Source of the DNA: Pseudomonas fluorescens
Lineage (GTDB): Bacteria > Pseudomonadota > Gammaproteobacteria > Pseudomonadales > Pseudomonadaceae
Assembly (NCBI RefSeq): GCF_040448305.1
Contig: NZ_CP148752.1
Coordinates: forward strand, 4,092,001 to 4,156,000
Reading direction: 5' to 3'
Length of the DNA stretch: 64,000 nucleotides
This document shows positions 8,969 through 16,582 of this stretch, piece after piece. The position numbers were made by a program, and so were the translations under genes. The notes below the pieces were generated by a model, which saw nothing but the letters and a program-made list of their open reading frames with translations, had not been told where the DNA came from and ran no database searches. Within the stretch, counting starts at the first letter, position 1. The number at the start of each line of letters is the position of its first letter.

Positions 8969-9807
8969 GGTTCAGGGGCTTTTGGCGAATGGGTATCGGT
9001 AGCTTCAGTGTAGAAGTACAAGCCGACCGTGATGCGTTGGCGTGGTTCAAGGCTGGGCAGGTCCCGGAATTCCAGTTCGGCGGCGAGTCGGTTGAAGCTC
9101 AACAGGGCCTGCATTCCCTCGCTGGCCACGGCCTCGCGCAACGCCTCGACGCTCATCGGGGCCAGTGCGTCATAGTGCACGCTGCGTTCAAAAAAGGCCG
9201 GGGCTTCGCTGCTCAGATTGTGTACCGCAGCGCAGGCATGATCGTGCAGGTTATGCCCCAGGTAAGCGGTTTTCTCATCGAAGCCCTTTTGTGGCACGAA
9301 GGCCTGGGCTTCAAGGTGAACGCGCTCTTGTTCGTCAAGGCGCACGACCCCCAGGCGCAGCCACTCGTCCAATACCACCCGCGCCCTGATATCCGTACTG
9401 ACCTGCGCCACCAAGGCGTCAAAGGAGCGGTCGCCGCCGACACTGGCCAATCGAGGCAGTGGCAGCGGCTGGCCGGCGTCGTTGCAAAAGGGCGCCTTGG
9501 CCCAGGCGTTGACCAGTTGCGCACCGAACGTGATGTTTTCCGGAAGCGTGGAAGCAGCCGGGTCGCTGGTATTGCGCAAGCGCCGTACATCCTTGCGATG
9601 CACGCCGGTGAGCAGGCTGATGCGGCTGTCGGTCGGTGCCTTCTCGCCCAAGCGGAACTCACGGTCCGCCACTTCGACGAAAACCTCCTTGAGCAGGTCG
9701 GCAAACACCAGGTAGGTGACGCCTTTGCGCAGCATCAGGCGCACCAGCGGCTGCATGACATGCCGCAAGGCTTTGAGGAGCGAAGTAGGCAGCGTGGACG
9801 ATTGCAT
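8965..9807 (-). CDS. DUF6502 family protein, candidate transcription regulator
   Basis: 280 residues, matching what I recall of the DUF6502 family. Residues about 58-80 (TDSRISLLTGVHRKDVRRL) read like a helix-turn-helix, with a recognition helix rich in Arg/Lys. There is no signal peptide or membrane segment. It is the first gene of the operon with the DUF5666 and barrel genes. Two palindromes and -10 boxes lie upstream (9846-9862 and 9958-9978), and the same palindrome precedes the Gly-rich gene, so I infer that this protein may bind these sites and control itself and the exported proteins. The alternative is a structural or biosynthetic role with an outside regulator. Confidence 0.8.
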   Translation of the reverse strand: MQSSTLPTSLLKALRHVMQPLVRLMLRKGVTYLVFADLLKEVFVEVADREFRLGEKAPTDSRISLLTGVHRKDVRRLRNTSDPAASTLPENITFGAQLVNAWAKAPFCNDAGQPLPLPRLASVGGDRSFDALVAQVSTDIRARVVLDEWLRLGVVRLDEQERVHLEAQAFVPQKGFDEKTAYLGHNLHDHACAAVHNLSSEAPAFFERSVHYDALAPMSVEALREAVASEGMQALLSFNRLAAELEFRDLPSLEPRQRITVGLYFYTEATDTHSPKAPEP

Positions 9808-9834
9808 TCAGCGAATTCCTGGGTAGACAACCCC

Positions 9835-9862
9835 AGTATAGCTGCGTGGGAAATAATCCCAT
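9835..9862 (-). promoter_or_regulatory. Promoter and palindromic operator of DUF6502 operon (copy 2 of 3)
   Basis: TGGGA-AATAA-TCCCA (9847-9861) followed on the minus strand by TATACT (9835-9840). The transcript would start near 9828, about 20 bp before the ATG at 9807. Confidence 0.7.
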
Positions 9863-9950
9863 GAATTTCCCGCGAGCAGTGCCAACGCAATACGCGTTGC
9901 AATCCCTGAATAGCACGGGAGCAATCCGTCAGACTTACAGCATCGCCTGA

Positions 9951-9978
9951 ATTTTATGCGCGGGAATTTTTCCCGCGC
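9951..9978 (-). promoter_or_regulatory. Upstream promoter and operator of DUF6502 operon (copy 3 of 3)
   Basis: Perfect 9-bp arms GCGCGGGAA (9958-9966) and TTCCCGCGC (9970-9978) with a 3-base centre, followed on the minus strand by TAAAAT (9951-9956). The layout is as at 6424. It would give a second, longer transcript for the operon that reads through the 9847 operator. Confidence 0.7.
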
Positions 9979-10026
9979 AATGAAGTTAGTTCGGGTTTAC
10001 AGATGTGAAATACAGTCTGTTGATCG

Positions 10027-10599
10027 CTACCCCGGTACCGAGGTTTTTTGCGCACCGACACTGCCCGCCCTGCCGGCGACGACCAGTGCCACGCAACAGG
10101 CCAGTAACGAGAATGCGGCGAATGCGCCCATCACATGCAGATAAGGCAACACGTGATTCCAGGCTCGAGCCACCCCCAGGAAAGCGGCGAATAGCCAACC
10201 GCTCATGGAAAGCGCACCCAACAAGGCGAGCCGCGTGCGGCCTGCACTGCGCAGTGCGACGAATGGAGCCTTTTGCAGCAGCGGGAAGCCGATTCGATGC
10301 AAGAGTGCACCGTTGAGGCTCAGCAGCGCGACGACCGTCACCTTGGCCCAGAGTTTCTGATTGAGCAGATACGCGTCGCCTTCATTGAGATAACCCTGTA
10401 GCACCAGCAACAGTCCGCTTGCCCAAAGGGCCAGCAGGGCAAGGCTGACAATCTTCTGGGTTTCATCGAGGTATTCAAGCCTCGCCTGGTCCAGTATTTC
10501 CTTGCGCCAACTCCAAAGCTTGTGATCCGCCTGCAACACCCTCCCCAGGGCAATACACGTAGCGAGCAGATGACCGTACACGAGAAGCATTTTGAGCAT
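10027..10599 (-). CDS. Five-helix integral membrane protein of unknown function
   Basis: 190 residues with five hydrophobic segments (about residues 1-20, 50-70, 82-105, 123-145 and 152-178). Conserved-looking polar residues sit in the first helix (YGHLLATCIALGR) and in the last (LPYLHVMGAF), including His residues that could bind heme or metal, as in CopD-like or DUF2214-like proteins. This comparison is a guess from pattern. It is transcribed towards the DUF6502 promoters, 220 bp upstream of that gene, so it may be a neighbour of the surface-protein group or independent of it. Confidence 0.7.
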   Translation of the reverse strand: MLKMLLVYGHLLATCIALGRVLQADHKLWSWRKEILDQARLEYLDETQKIVSLALLALWASGLLLVLQGYLNEGDAYLLNQKLWAKVTVVALLSLNGALLHRIGFPLLQKAPFVALRSAGRTRLALLGALSMSGWLFAAFLGVARAWNHVLPYLHVMGAFAAFSLLACCVALVVAGRAGSVGAQKTSVPG

Positions 10600-10833
10600 T
10601 GCCTTGACCTTATTATTGTTTTGGCGCTGCGTTCCCTGCTTCGCTGAAGTGAAAACGAATGATACAAATTTGCAATTGCACTTTCAAGATTAACGTTCTC
10701 TAACATTCGCCAGCACAGACCGCCATATGACTTTCGTCGCACATGGAAACGACTATCTTTCAGGGAACGGCCTCAAGGGGATCGCAGACTTCCCTACTCA
10801 AACTCTGTAATCAGGATCAACCAGGAGAACAGC

Positions 10834-11466
10834 ATGCGCACACTGACCGTTGCCGCATTCGTGAGTCTGGACGGCGTCATGCAAGCGCCCGGCGGGCCTG
10901 AGGAGGATTGCAGTGGCGGATTCCGCTTCGGTGGCTGGATCGTGCCCTACGCCGACAAAACCACCGGCCAGGCCGTCCAGGACCTGTTCTCGCAGCCATT
11001 CGAGTTGCTGCTGGGACGTCGTACCTACGACATCTTCGCCGCCTATTGGCCGCACATTCAGGCCGACTCAACCCACCACACCATCGCTGACCTGTTCAAC
11101 GCCGTCCCCAAACATGTGGCCACCCATCGCGCCAACTCGCTGGCCTGGCACAACAGTCATGCGCTGGAAGGCAACCTGGTCGACGCGATCAGCGCGCTTA
11201 AACGCCAGGACGGTCCTCAGCTACTGACCCAGGGCAGCGGCGATCTGGTACGCCAACTGCTTGCCGCCGGCCTGGTGGACGAGTTGCGGCTGATGATTCA
11301 CCCCATCCTGCTGGGGCGCGGCAAGCGCCTGTTCGACGACAACGCACAGGCGTCGGCCTTCACCCTGGTGAATTCGATCAGCTCACCCGGGGGTGTGCTG
11401 ATCGCCCGCTACATCCGCAGCGGCGAGGTGCGCACAGGTTCGTTCGAGGGCGTCAGGCAGCGATAG
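10834..11466 (+). CDS. RibD C-terminal/dihydrofolate reductase-like protein
   Basis: 210-residue member of the RibD_C/DHFR-like fold (YyaP/YwjB type). Visible family marks are VAAFVSLDGVMQAPGGPEED at the start, LLGRRTYDIF in the middle, and the C-terminal block VDELRLMIHPILLGRGKRLF with the Gly-rich nucleotide-binding turn (QGSGDLVRQLL). It probably reduces an unknown pteridine-like or other small substrate with NADPH. A good ribosome site (AGGAG) precedes the ATG. It stands alone and converges with the acyl-CoA dehydrogenase operon. Confidence 0.9.
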   Translation: MRTLTVAAFVSLDGVMQAPGGPEEDCSGGFRFGGWIVPYADKTTGQAVQDLFSQPFELLLGRRTYDIFAAYWPHIQADSTHHTIADLFNAVPKHVATHRANSLAWHNSHALEGNLVDAISALKRQDGPQLLTQGSGDLVRQLLAAGLVDELRLMIHPILLGRGKRLFDDNAQASAFTLVNSISSPGGVLIARYIRSGEVRTGSFEGVRQR

Positions 11467-11494
11467 CCACCGTCTCTCTCGGTTGGGGTATGCC

Positions 11495-12637
11495 TCACGC
11501 CACCGGCATCAACTTCGCGTAAGCCTGCAAATGGTGATCGTCGTCGCCGAACTGGCGCGCCACCATCAGCAGATGCTTGGCATGGTGCGACAACATGTAT
11601 TCCCAGGTCAGGCCGATACCGCCGTGCAACTGGATGCTCTGGTCCGCGACAAAGCGGCTGGCGCGGCTGACGATAAACTTGGCGGCGGCCAGGACGCGGC
11701 TGCGCTCGTCACTGTCGGCCTGATCGCCCACGCAAGCGGCGAGCAGGGTCATCGAGGTGGCCTGGTCCAGCTCGATGCGCATATCCACCATGCGGTGTTG
11801 CAGCACCTGGAACTTGCCGATGGGCTGACCGAACTGCTGGCGGGTTTTCAGGTAATCGAGGGTCAAGGCGCACGCCGCTTCCATGCTGCCCACGGCTTCA
11901 GCGCATTGCGCGGCGATGCAACGACCTTGCTGGTAACGCAGCGCCGGCAAGGACTGCCCCACTTCGCCGAGCACCGCACTGCTTTTGACGAACACGTCTT
12001 CAAGGTACAGCTCGCAGCCCATCCGCCCGTCCAGGGTGTCGAAGGTGCGTCGACTGACGCCGCTGTCTTGCGGGTCGACCAGGAACAGAGTGATGCCCTT
12101 CTCGTCCCGAACACCGCCACTGGTGCGCGCCGACACCAGAATCAGCCCGGCGCTCTGACCGCCGATAATCACCGACTTGCGGCCATTGAGTTTCCAGCCG
12201 CCGCTGACTGGCTCGGCGATGGTCTGAACGTCGTGCAGCTGGTAGTGACTCTGCGGCTCATCGAGGGCCACGGCCAGTTGCAGGCCGGCGCTGCCGACTT
12301 GCGGCAACAGCGTGTCTTTCTGGGCAGCGTTGCCCAACTGGTCGACCAGGCCGCCGGCGAAAATCACCGAATGCAGGAAAGGCTCCAGGCACAGGCCCCG
12401 GCCCAGTTCGGTCATGATCAGCATGTTCTCCACACCGCTGCCACCATAGCCGCCATAGGCTTCGGCAAAGGGCGCGGCGCACAGTCCGAGTTCACCCAGT
12501 TGCTGCATGAACGGACCGCTGAAACCCTGCCTGCTCTGGCGGTACTGCTCGCGATGCTCAAAACCATAAACGTCACGCACCAGGCGCGCGGCGGTTTCCT
12601 GCAGCATCAGCTGCTCTTCTGTCAGTTTGAAATCCAT
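11495..12637 (-). CDS. Acyl-CoA dehydrogenase, likely non-catalytic partner subunit (pair 1)
   Basis: 380-residue acyl-CoA dehydrogenase fold (residues about 1-120 helical, 120-220 beta, 230-380 helical). Both usual places for the catalytic Glu are lost: the IVD/LCAD-type ER is GR (QGRCIAAQ) and the MCAD-type EGT is replaced by QFGDDDHH. FAD contacts (RQQFGQPIGKFQ, LHGGIGLTWEY) remain. It lies 12 bp downstream of another dehydrogenase that keeps the ER motif, so the two probably form an alpha2-beta2 enzyme like the steroid side-chain FadE28/FadE29 pair. It is the last gene of the operon starting with the aldehyde dehydrogenase. Confidence 0.9.
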   Translation of the reverse strand: MDFKLTEEQLMLQETAARLVRDVYGFEHREQYRQSRQGFSGPFMQQLGELGLCAAPFAEAYGGYGGSGVENMLIMTELGRGLCLEPFLHSVIFAGGLVDQLGNAAQKDTLLPQVGSAGLQLAVALDEPQSHYQLHDVQTIAEPVSGGWKLNGRKSVIIGGQSAGLILVSARTSGGVRDEKGITLFLVDPQDSGVSRRTFDTLDGRMGCELYLEDVFVKSSAVLGEVGQSLPALRYQQGRCIAAQCAEAVGSMEAACALTLDYLKTRQQFGQPIGKFQVLQHRMVDMRIELDQATSMTLLAACVGDQADSDERSRVLAAAKFIVSRASRFVADQSIQLHGGIGLTWEYMLSHHAKHLLMVARQFGDDDHHLQAYAKLMPVA

Positions 12638-12649
12638 GGTCGTGGCGCC

Positions 12650-13843
12650 TTAGAGTTCGAGGATCATTTTCGCGATGATGTTCTTCTGGATTTCATTGGC
12701 GCCGCCATAGATCGAGGCCTTGCGCGCATCCAGGTACTGGTAGGTGGCCGCGCTGCTGTAGTCGGTGTAGAGCAACGGTTCGCTGCCATAACCCAGTTCA
12801 TCTTCAATGAACGGCAACGCGTACGGCCCCACGGCCTTACTGATCAGGTAGGTGATGGCCTGCCGAATCTCGGTGCCCCTGATCTTCAGGAACGAGCTTT
12901 CGGCACCGGGTACATCGCCGTTTTGTGTCGCCGCCAACGTGCGCAGGTTGCTCATTTCGGCCGCCATCAATTGCATGTCGACTTCGGCGATCTGCGCGCG
13001 GAACAACGGATCTTCGATCAGCGGCCGACCGTCACGCACTTCCTGGCTGGCAATGCGCTTGAGCCGGGTGAGCAATGCCTTGTTCTGCGCGATCCCGCCG
13101 ATGCTGGTGCGTTCGTGGGTCAGCAAGTACTTGGCGCAGGTCCAGCCCTCATTCTCTTGCCCGACCAGATTCGCCACCGGCACCCGCACATTGTCGAAGA
13201 ACACCTCGTTGACTTCATGTTCGCCGTCCAGGGTGATGATCGGCCGCACCGTGATGCCCGGGGTTTTCATGTCGATCAGCAGGAACGAAATGCCTCGTTG
13301 CTTACGGGCCTCGGGGTCGGTACGCACCAGGCAGAACATCCAGTCGGCAAAGTGCGCCAAGGTGGTCCAGGTCTTCTGGCCGTTGACCACGTAGTGATCG
13401 CCCTCGCGCACCGCGCGGGTTTTCAGCGACGACAAATCAGAGCCGGCCCCGGGTTCGGAGTAGCCCTGGCACCACCAGTCCTCACAGGAAAGAATCCGGG
13501 GAAGGAAGTGTGCTTTCTGCTCGGCGGTGCCGAACTTGATGATCACCGGGGCGACCATTTTCAGGCCGAACGACACCACTTTCGGTGCGCCCGCGGCAAA
13601 GCATTCTTCGTCGAAAATATGCTTCTGCACGGCACTCCAGCCGGTGCCGCCGAACTCGACCGGCCACCCCGGCGCGAGCCAGCCCTGGCGGTCGAGAATC
13701 TGCATCCATTGCACCTGATGCGCTTTGCTCAGGCGTTTGCCCAACGAGATTCGCTCGGACAGTTCGCCAGGCAAATGGTCGCGCAAGAAAGCCCGGACTT
13801 CCTGGCGAAAGGCCTGTTCCTGTGGGGAAAATTCAATGTCCAT
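12650..13843 (-). CDS. Acyl-CoA dehydrogenase, catalytic partner (pair 1)
   Basis: 397 residues. Start taken at 13843 (MDIEFSPQEQAFRQEVRAF), which has GGAG upstream and the normal N-terminus of the family. Substrate and FAD motifs are WCQGYSEPGAGSDLSSLKT and NGQKTWTT. The likely catalytic Glu is in THERTSIGG, the helix-G position used by isovaleryl- and long-chain-type enzymes; the MCAD position is Gly (IYGGANEIQ). It introduces the alpha-beta double bond into an acyl-CoA, passing electrons to ETF. A REP pair separates it from the upstream alcohol dehydrogenase gene. Confidence 0.92.
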   Translation of the reverse strand: MDIEFSPQEQAFRQEVRAFLRDHLPGELSERISLGKRLSKAHQVQWMQILDRQGWLAPGWPVEFGGTGWSAVQKHIFDEECFAAGAPKVVSFGLKMVAPVIIKFGTAEQKAHFLPRILSCEDWWCQGYSEPGAGSDLSSLKTRAVREGDHYVVNGQKTWTTLAHFADWMFCLVRTDPEARKQRGISFLLIDMKTPGITVRPIITLDGEHEVNEVFFDNVRVPVANLVGQENEGWTCAKYLLTHERTSIGGIAQNKALLTRLKRIASQEVRDGRPLIEDPLFRAQIAEVDMQLMAAEMSNLRTLAATQNGDVPGAESSFLKIRGTEIRQAITYLISKAVGPYALPFIEDELGYGSEPLLYTDYSSAATYQYLDARKASIYGGANEIQKNIIAKMILEL

Positions 13844-13880
13844 CCATCCACTCCAAAACCATCTGGGCAACACACAATCC

Positions 13881-13974
13881 CTGTAGGAGCGAGCCTGCTC
13901 GCGATAGCGTCTTCACATTCAACATATGTGCTGAATGGCCCACCGCCATCGCGAGCAGGCTCGCTCCTACAGGG
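13881..13974. repeat. REP pair (REPIN) between acyl-CoA and alcohol dehydrogenase genes
   Basis: Two inverted copies of the GTAGGAGCGAGCCTGCTCGC repeat, at 13881-13907 and about 13946-13974. It is transcribed within the operon and could form mRNA hairpins. Confidence 0.9.
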
Positions 13975-13987
13975 GTCAATACAGTGT

Positions 13988-15070
13988 TTATTCGAAAACG
14001 ATCACCGAACGCGCCAGCTCACCGCGACGCAGTTCTTCGAACGCCTCGTTGATCTGGTCCAGACGGATGCGCTGGGAAATCATCTCGTCGAGCTTGAGCT
14101 TGCCGGACATGTAGAAATCCACCAGGCGCGGCATGTCGACCGGGAAGCGGTTGGAGCCCATCAGCGAGCCCTGGATGCGCCGTTCGTGGAGCAATTGCAA
14201 CGGGTCGAGTTCGATTTTCAGGCCCGGCTTGAGCATGCCGATCACCGTGGCGGTGCCGCCGCGAGCCAACATGGCGAACGCCTGCTCGGCGGTCTGCTTG
14301 AGGCCGATGCATTCGAAAGCGTGGTGCACACCGCCGCGAGTCAACTCCATCACTCGCTTGGCGGCATCGCCGTCCCGGCCGTTGATCACATCGGTGGCGC
14401 CGAACTGCCTGGCCAGTTCCAGCTTCGAGTCGAGCATGTCGATGGCAATGATCCGCCCTGCCCCGGCCAGCGCCGCGCCGTTGATCGCGGCCAGACCGAT
14501 ACCGCCGCAACCGATCACGGCCACCGTCTCCCCCGGCCGCACCTTGGCGGTGTTGAACACCGCGCCGGTGCCGGTAGTCACCGCGCAACCGAGCAAGGCG
14601 GCGCGGTCCAGCGGCATGTCGCGGCGGATCGCCACGCAGGCGTTTTCGTGCACCAGCATCTGCTCGGCGAACCCGGACAGGTTGACGAATTGCGGCATCG
14701 GTTTGTGCACGTAGGTCAGGCGCGGCTCTTCGTCCTTGTCGCGCTTGGTTTCCGGCGACACGCAGCGCGCCAGATGGCCGGTCACACAGTGTTCGCAATG
14801 ACCGCAGAACACCGTCAGGCAGGTCACCACATGATCGCCGGGCTTGACCGAACGCACTTCGGAGCCGACCTGTTCGACCACACCGGCGGCTTCATGACCC
14901 AACACCATCGGGCCGGGATACGGAAACGAGCCGTCGATGACATGCAAGTCCGAGTGGCACACACCCACGGCTTTGGTGCGGATCAACACTTCGCGCGGAC
15001 CCGGTTTGCTGATGCCCACCTCTTCGATGACCAGCGGGGCTCCAACCTGATGGAATACGGCAGCTTTCAT
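13988..15070 (-). CDS. Zinc-dependent alcohol dehydrogenase (MDR family)
   Basis: 360 residues. Start at 15070 (MKAAVFHQVGAPLVIEEVG), the standard N-terminus; the frame continues upstream but only into the next gene. Catalytic zinc ligands are visible in GVCHSDLH and LGHEAAGVVEQVG, structural-zinc cysteines in CGHCEHCVTGHLARC, and the nucleotide fold in VIGCGGIGLAAINGA, ending in an acidic residue (IAID), which favours NAD. It oxidises an alcohol to an aldehyde. It lies 28 bp after the aldehyde dehydrogenase, so alcohol to acid conversion is encoded as a unit and would feed the CoA ligases of the island. Confidence 0.93.
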   Translation of the reverse strand: MKAAVFHQVGAPLVIEEVGISKPGPREVLIRTKAVGVCHSDLHVIDGSFPYPGPMVLGHEAAGVVEQVGSEVRSVKPGDHVVTCLTVFCGHCEHCVTGHLARCVSPETKRDKDEEPRLTYVHKPMPQFVNLSGFAEQMLVHENACVAIRRDMPLDRAALLGCAVTTGTGAVFNTAKVRPGETVAVIGCGGIGLAAINGAALAGAGRIIAIDMLDSKLELARQFGATDVINGRDGDAAKRVMELTRGGVHHAFECIGLKQTAEQAFAMLARGGTATVIGMLKPGLKIELDPLQLLHERRIQGSLMGSNRFPVDMPRLVDFYMSGKLKLDEMISQRIRLDQINEAFEELRRGELARSVIVFE

Positions 15071-15098
15071 GGCAGTTCTCTCAACAATGATGTGGGGT

Positions 15099-16451
15099 TC
15101 AGGCCGGGCTGGCCGCTGTACGCAATACGGCCTTGGCATGACTGAAGGTGCGGAAACCGTCGATGCCGTGGTAGGCACCCATGCCGCTCTGGCCGACACC
15201 GCCGAACGGCAAGCCTTCGGTGCTGGCGTGGCTCATCACGCCGTTGAGGGTCACGCCACCGGAACAGGTGCGGCTGAGTACCTGGGCCTCTTCGGCGGCA
15301 TCGTTGCCGAAGTAGTACAAGGCCAGCGGACGCGGCCGTGCGTTGATCCGGGCAATCACGTCGCTGATCGATTCGTAAGGCTTGATCGGCAGCAGCGGGC
15401 CGAAGATTTCATCCTGCATCACCTGCAAATCGTCACCGGGGTTGCGCAGCAGCGTCGGCACGATCTTGTTCAGTGTCGATTGACTGAAATCTTCAGCGCC
15501 GGCGTTCAGCTCTATCAACTCGACACCGGCGGCGTGGGCCTCGCTCAGGTAACCCTGCAAGCGCTCGAAATGCCGGGCGTTGATGATCGAGGTGTAGTCG
15601 GGGTTGTCCCTGAGCGTCGGGAAGAACTTCGCCACCACGGCCTTGGCCACGCCGATGAAGGCGTCCACCGACTCTTGCGGGACAAACACGTAGTCCGGTG
15701 CCACGCACAACTGGCCGGCATTGAGCAGCTTGCCGATCACGATCTTGGCCACCGCGTCGTTGAAGTCCGTCGAGCGCGAGATGATCGTCGGCGACTTGCC
15801 GCCCAATTCCAGGGTCACCGGCACCAGGTTCTCTGCCGCCGCGCGCAATACGTGTTTGCCGATGCTGGTGGCGCCCGTGAACAGCAGATGGTCGAACGGC
15901 TGGCCGCAGAACGCCTGGCCGACCTCTGCGCCGCCCAGAACGACCGCTACCTCTTCTTCGGCGTACACCGAACGAATCAGACGGGCGATCAATGCCGAGG
16001 TGTGCGGATTGAATTCCGACGGTTTGATCATCACCCGGTTGCCCGCCGCCAAAGCGCCGGCAAGCCCGCTGAACACCATGTAGCCGGGCACATTCCAGGC
16101 CGTGACGATGCCCACGACTCCCAGGGGCTGGTATTGCACCCAGGCTTCACCGGCCCGGGCCTGACGTTGTTCCGGGCGCATCCATTGCGCCAGTTCGGCT
16201 TTGGTCTGCTTGAGCGTGGCCAGTGGCGACAGCACTTCACTGCCTTTGGAGAAACCGGGGCTGCGATGGCCGAAATCGGCGGTCAGGGCCTCGATGATTT
16301 CCTGCTCATGATTGACCAGCAAACCGATCGCCCGGTCGAGCAATTCACAGCGTTCTTCAAGGGTATAGGGTTCGCGGGCGTGGAAGGCCGCGCGTTGTTT
16401 TTCCAGGATCGTGCGGATGTCACAGCTCGTCGAACTCTCGATGGCGTTCAT
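15099..16451 (-). CDS. Aldehyde dehydrogenase (coniferyl-aldehyde dehydrogenase-like)
   Basis: 450 residues, starting at 16451 (MNAIESSTSCDIRTILEKQR) behind GAGAGG. NAD(P)-dependent aldehyde to acid oxidation. Motifs: Asn of the active site in TAWNVPGY, Gly-rich loop FTGATSIGKHV, general base Glu in LELGGKSP, nucleophile Cys in LNAGQLCVAPDY, and MQDEIFGPLLPI. The sequence type is that annotated as coniferyl aldehyde dehydrogenase, but the neighbours suggest an aliphatic or alicyclic aldehyde. First gene of the four-gene operon ending at 11495; its promoter carries palindrome site A (16546-16562). Confidence 0.93.
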   Translation of the reverse strand: MNAIESSTSCDIRTILEKQRAAFHAREPYTLEERCELLDRAIGLLVNHEQEIIEALTADFGHRSPGFSKGSEVLSPLATLKQTKAELAQWMRPEQRQARAGEAWVQYQPLGVVGIVTAWNVPGYMVFSGLAGALAAGNRVMIKPSEFNPHTSALIARLIRSVYAEEEVAVVLGGAEVGQAFCGQPFDHLLFTGATSIGKHVLRAAAENLVPVTLELGGKSPTIISRSTDFNDAVAKIVIGKLLNAGQLCVAPDYVFVPQESVDAFIGVAKAVVAKFFPTLRDNPDYTSIINARHFERLQGYLSEAHAAGVELIELNAGAEDFSQSTLNKIVPTLLRNPGDDLQVMQDEIFGPLLPIKPYESISDVIARINARPRPLALYYFGNDAAEEAQVLSRTCSGGVTLNGVMSHASTEGLPFGGVGQSGMGAYHGIDGFRTFSHAKAVLRTAASPA

Positions 16452-16545
16452 CACTACCTCTCTTGTTTTTGTCAGGACGCGGCCACGGTCGGGCTGCAAT
16501 GCACAGGGTCTGGCTGCATGGTTGATCATCACTGGCGCGGCGCCG

Positions 16546-16562
16546 CCACCCGGATCAGGTGG
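16546..16562 (-). promoter_or_regulatory. Island operator, site A (aldehyde dehydrogenase operon)
   Basis: CCACCCGGATCAGGTGG, one mismatch from a perfect 7-3-7 palindrome. On the minus strand AACCAT, a weak -10 candidate, follows after 22 bp (16518-16523). The palindrome centre is about 103 bp upstream of the ATG at 16451. Confidence 0.75.
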
Positions 16563-16582
16563 GTGGCGCCACGACGATGGGC

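Noticed and set aside
11483..15145. Very long plus-strand open frame (over 1200 codons) opposite the dehydrogenase genes
   Set aside because: It is the antisense of three clear enzymes, has no family motifs, and is explained by GC-rich codon structure on the minus strand.
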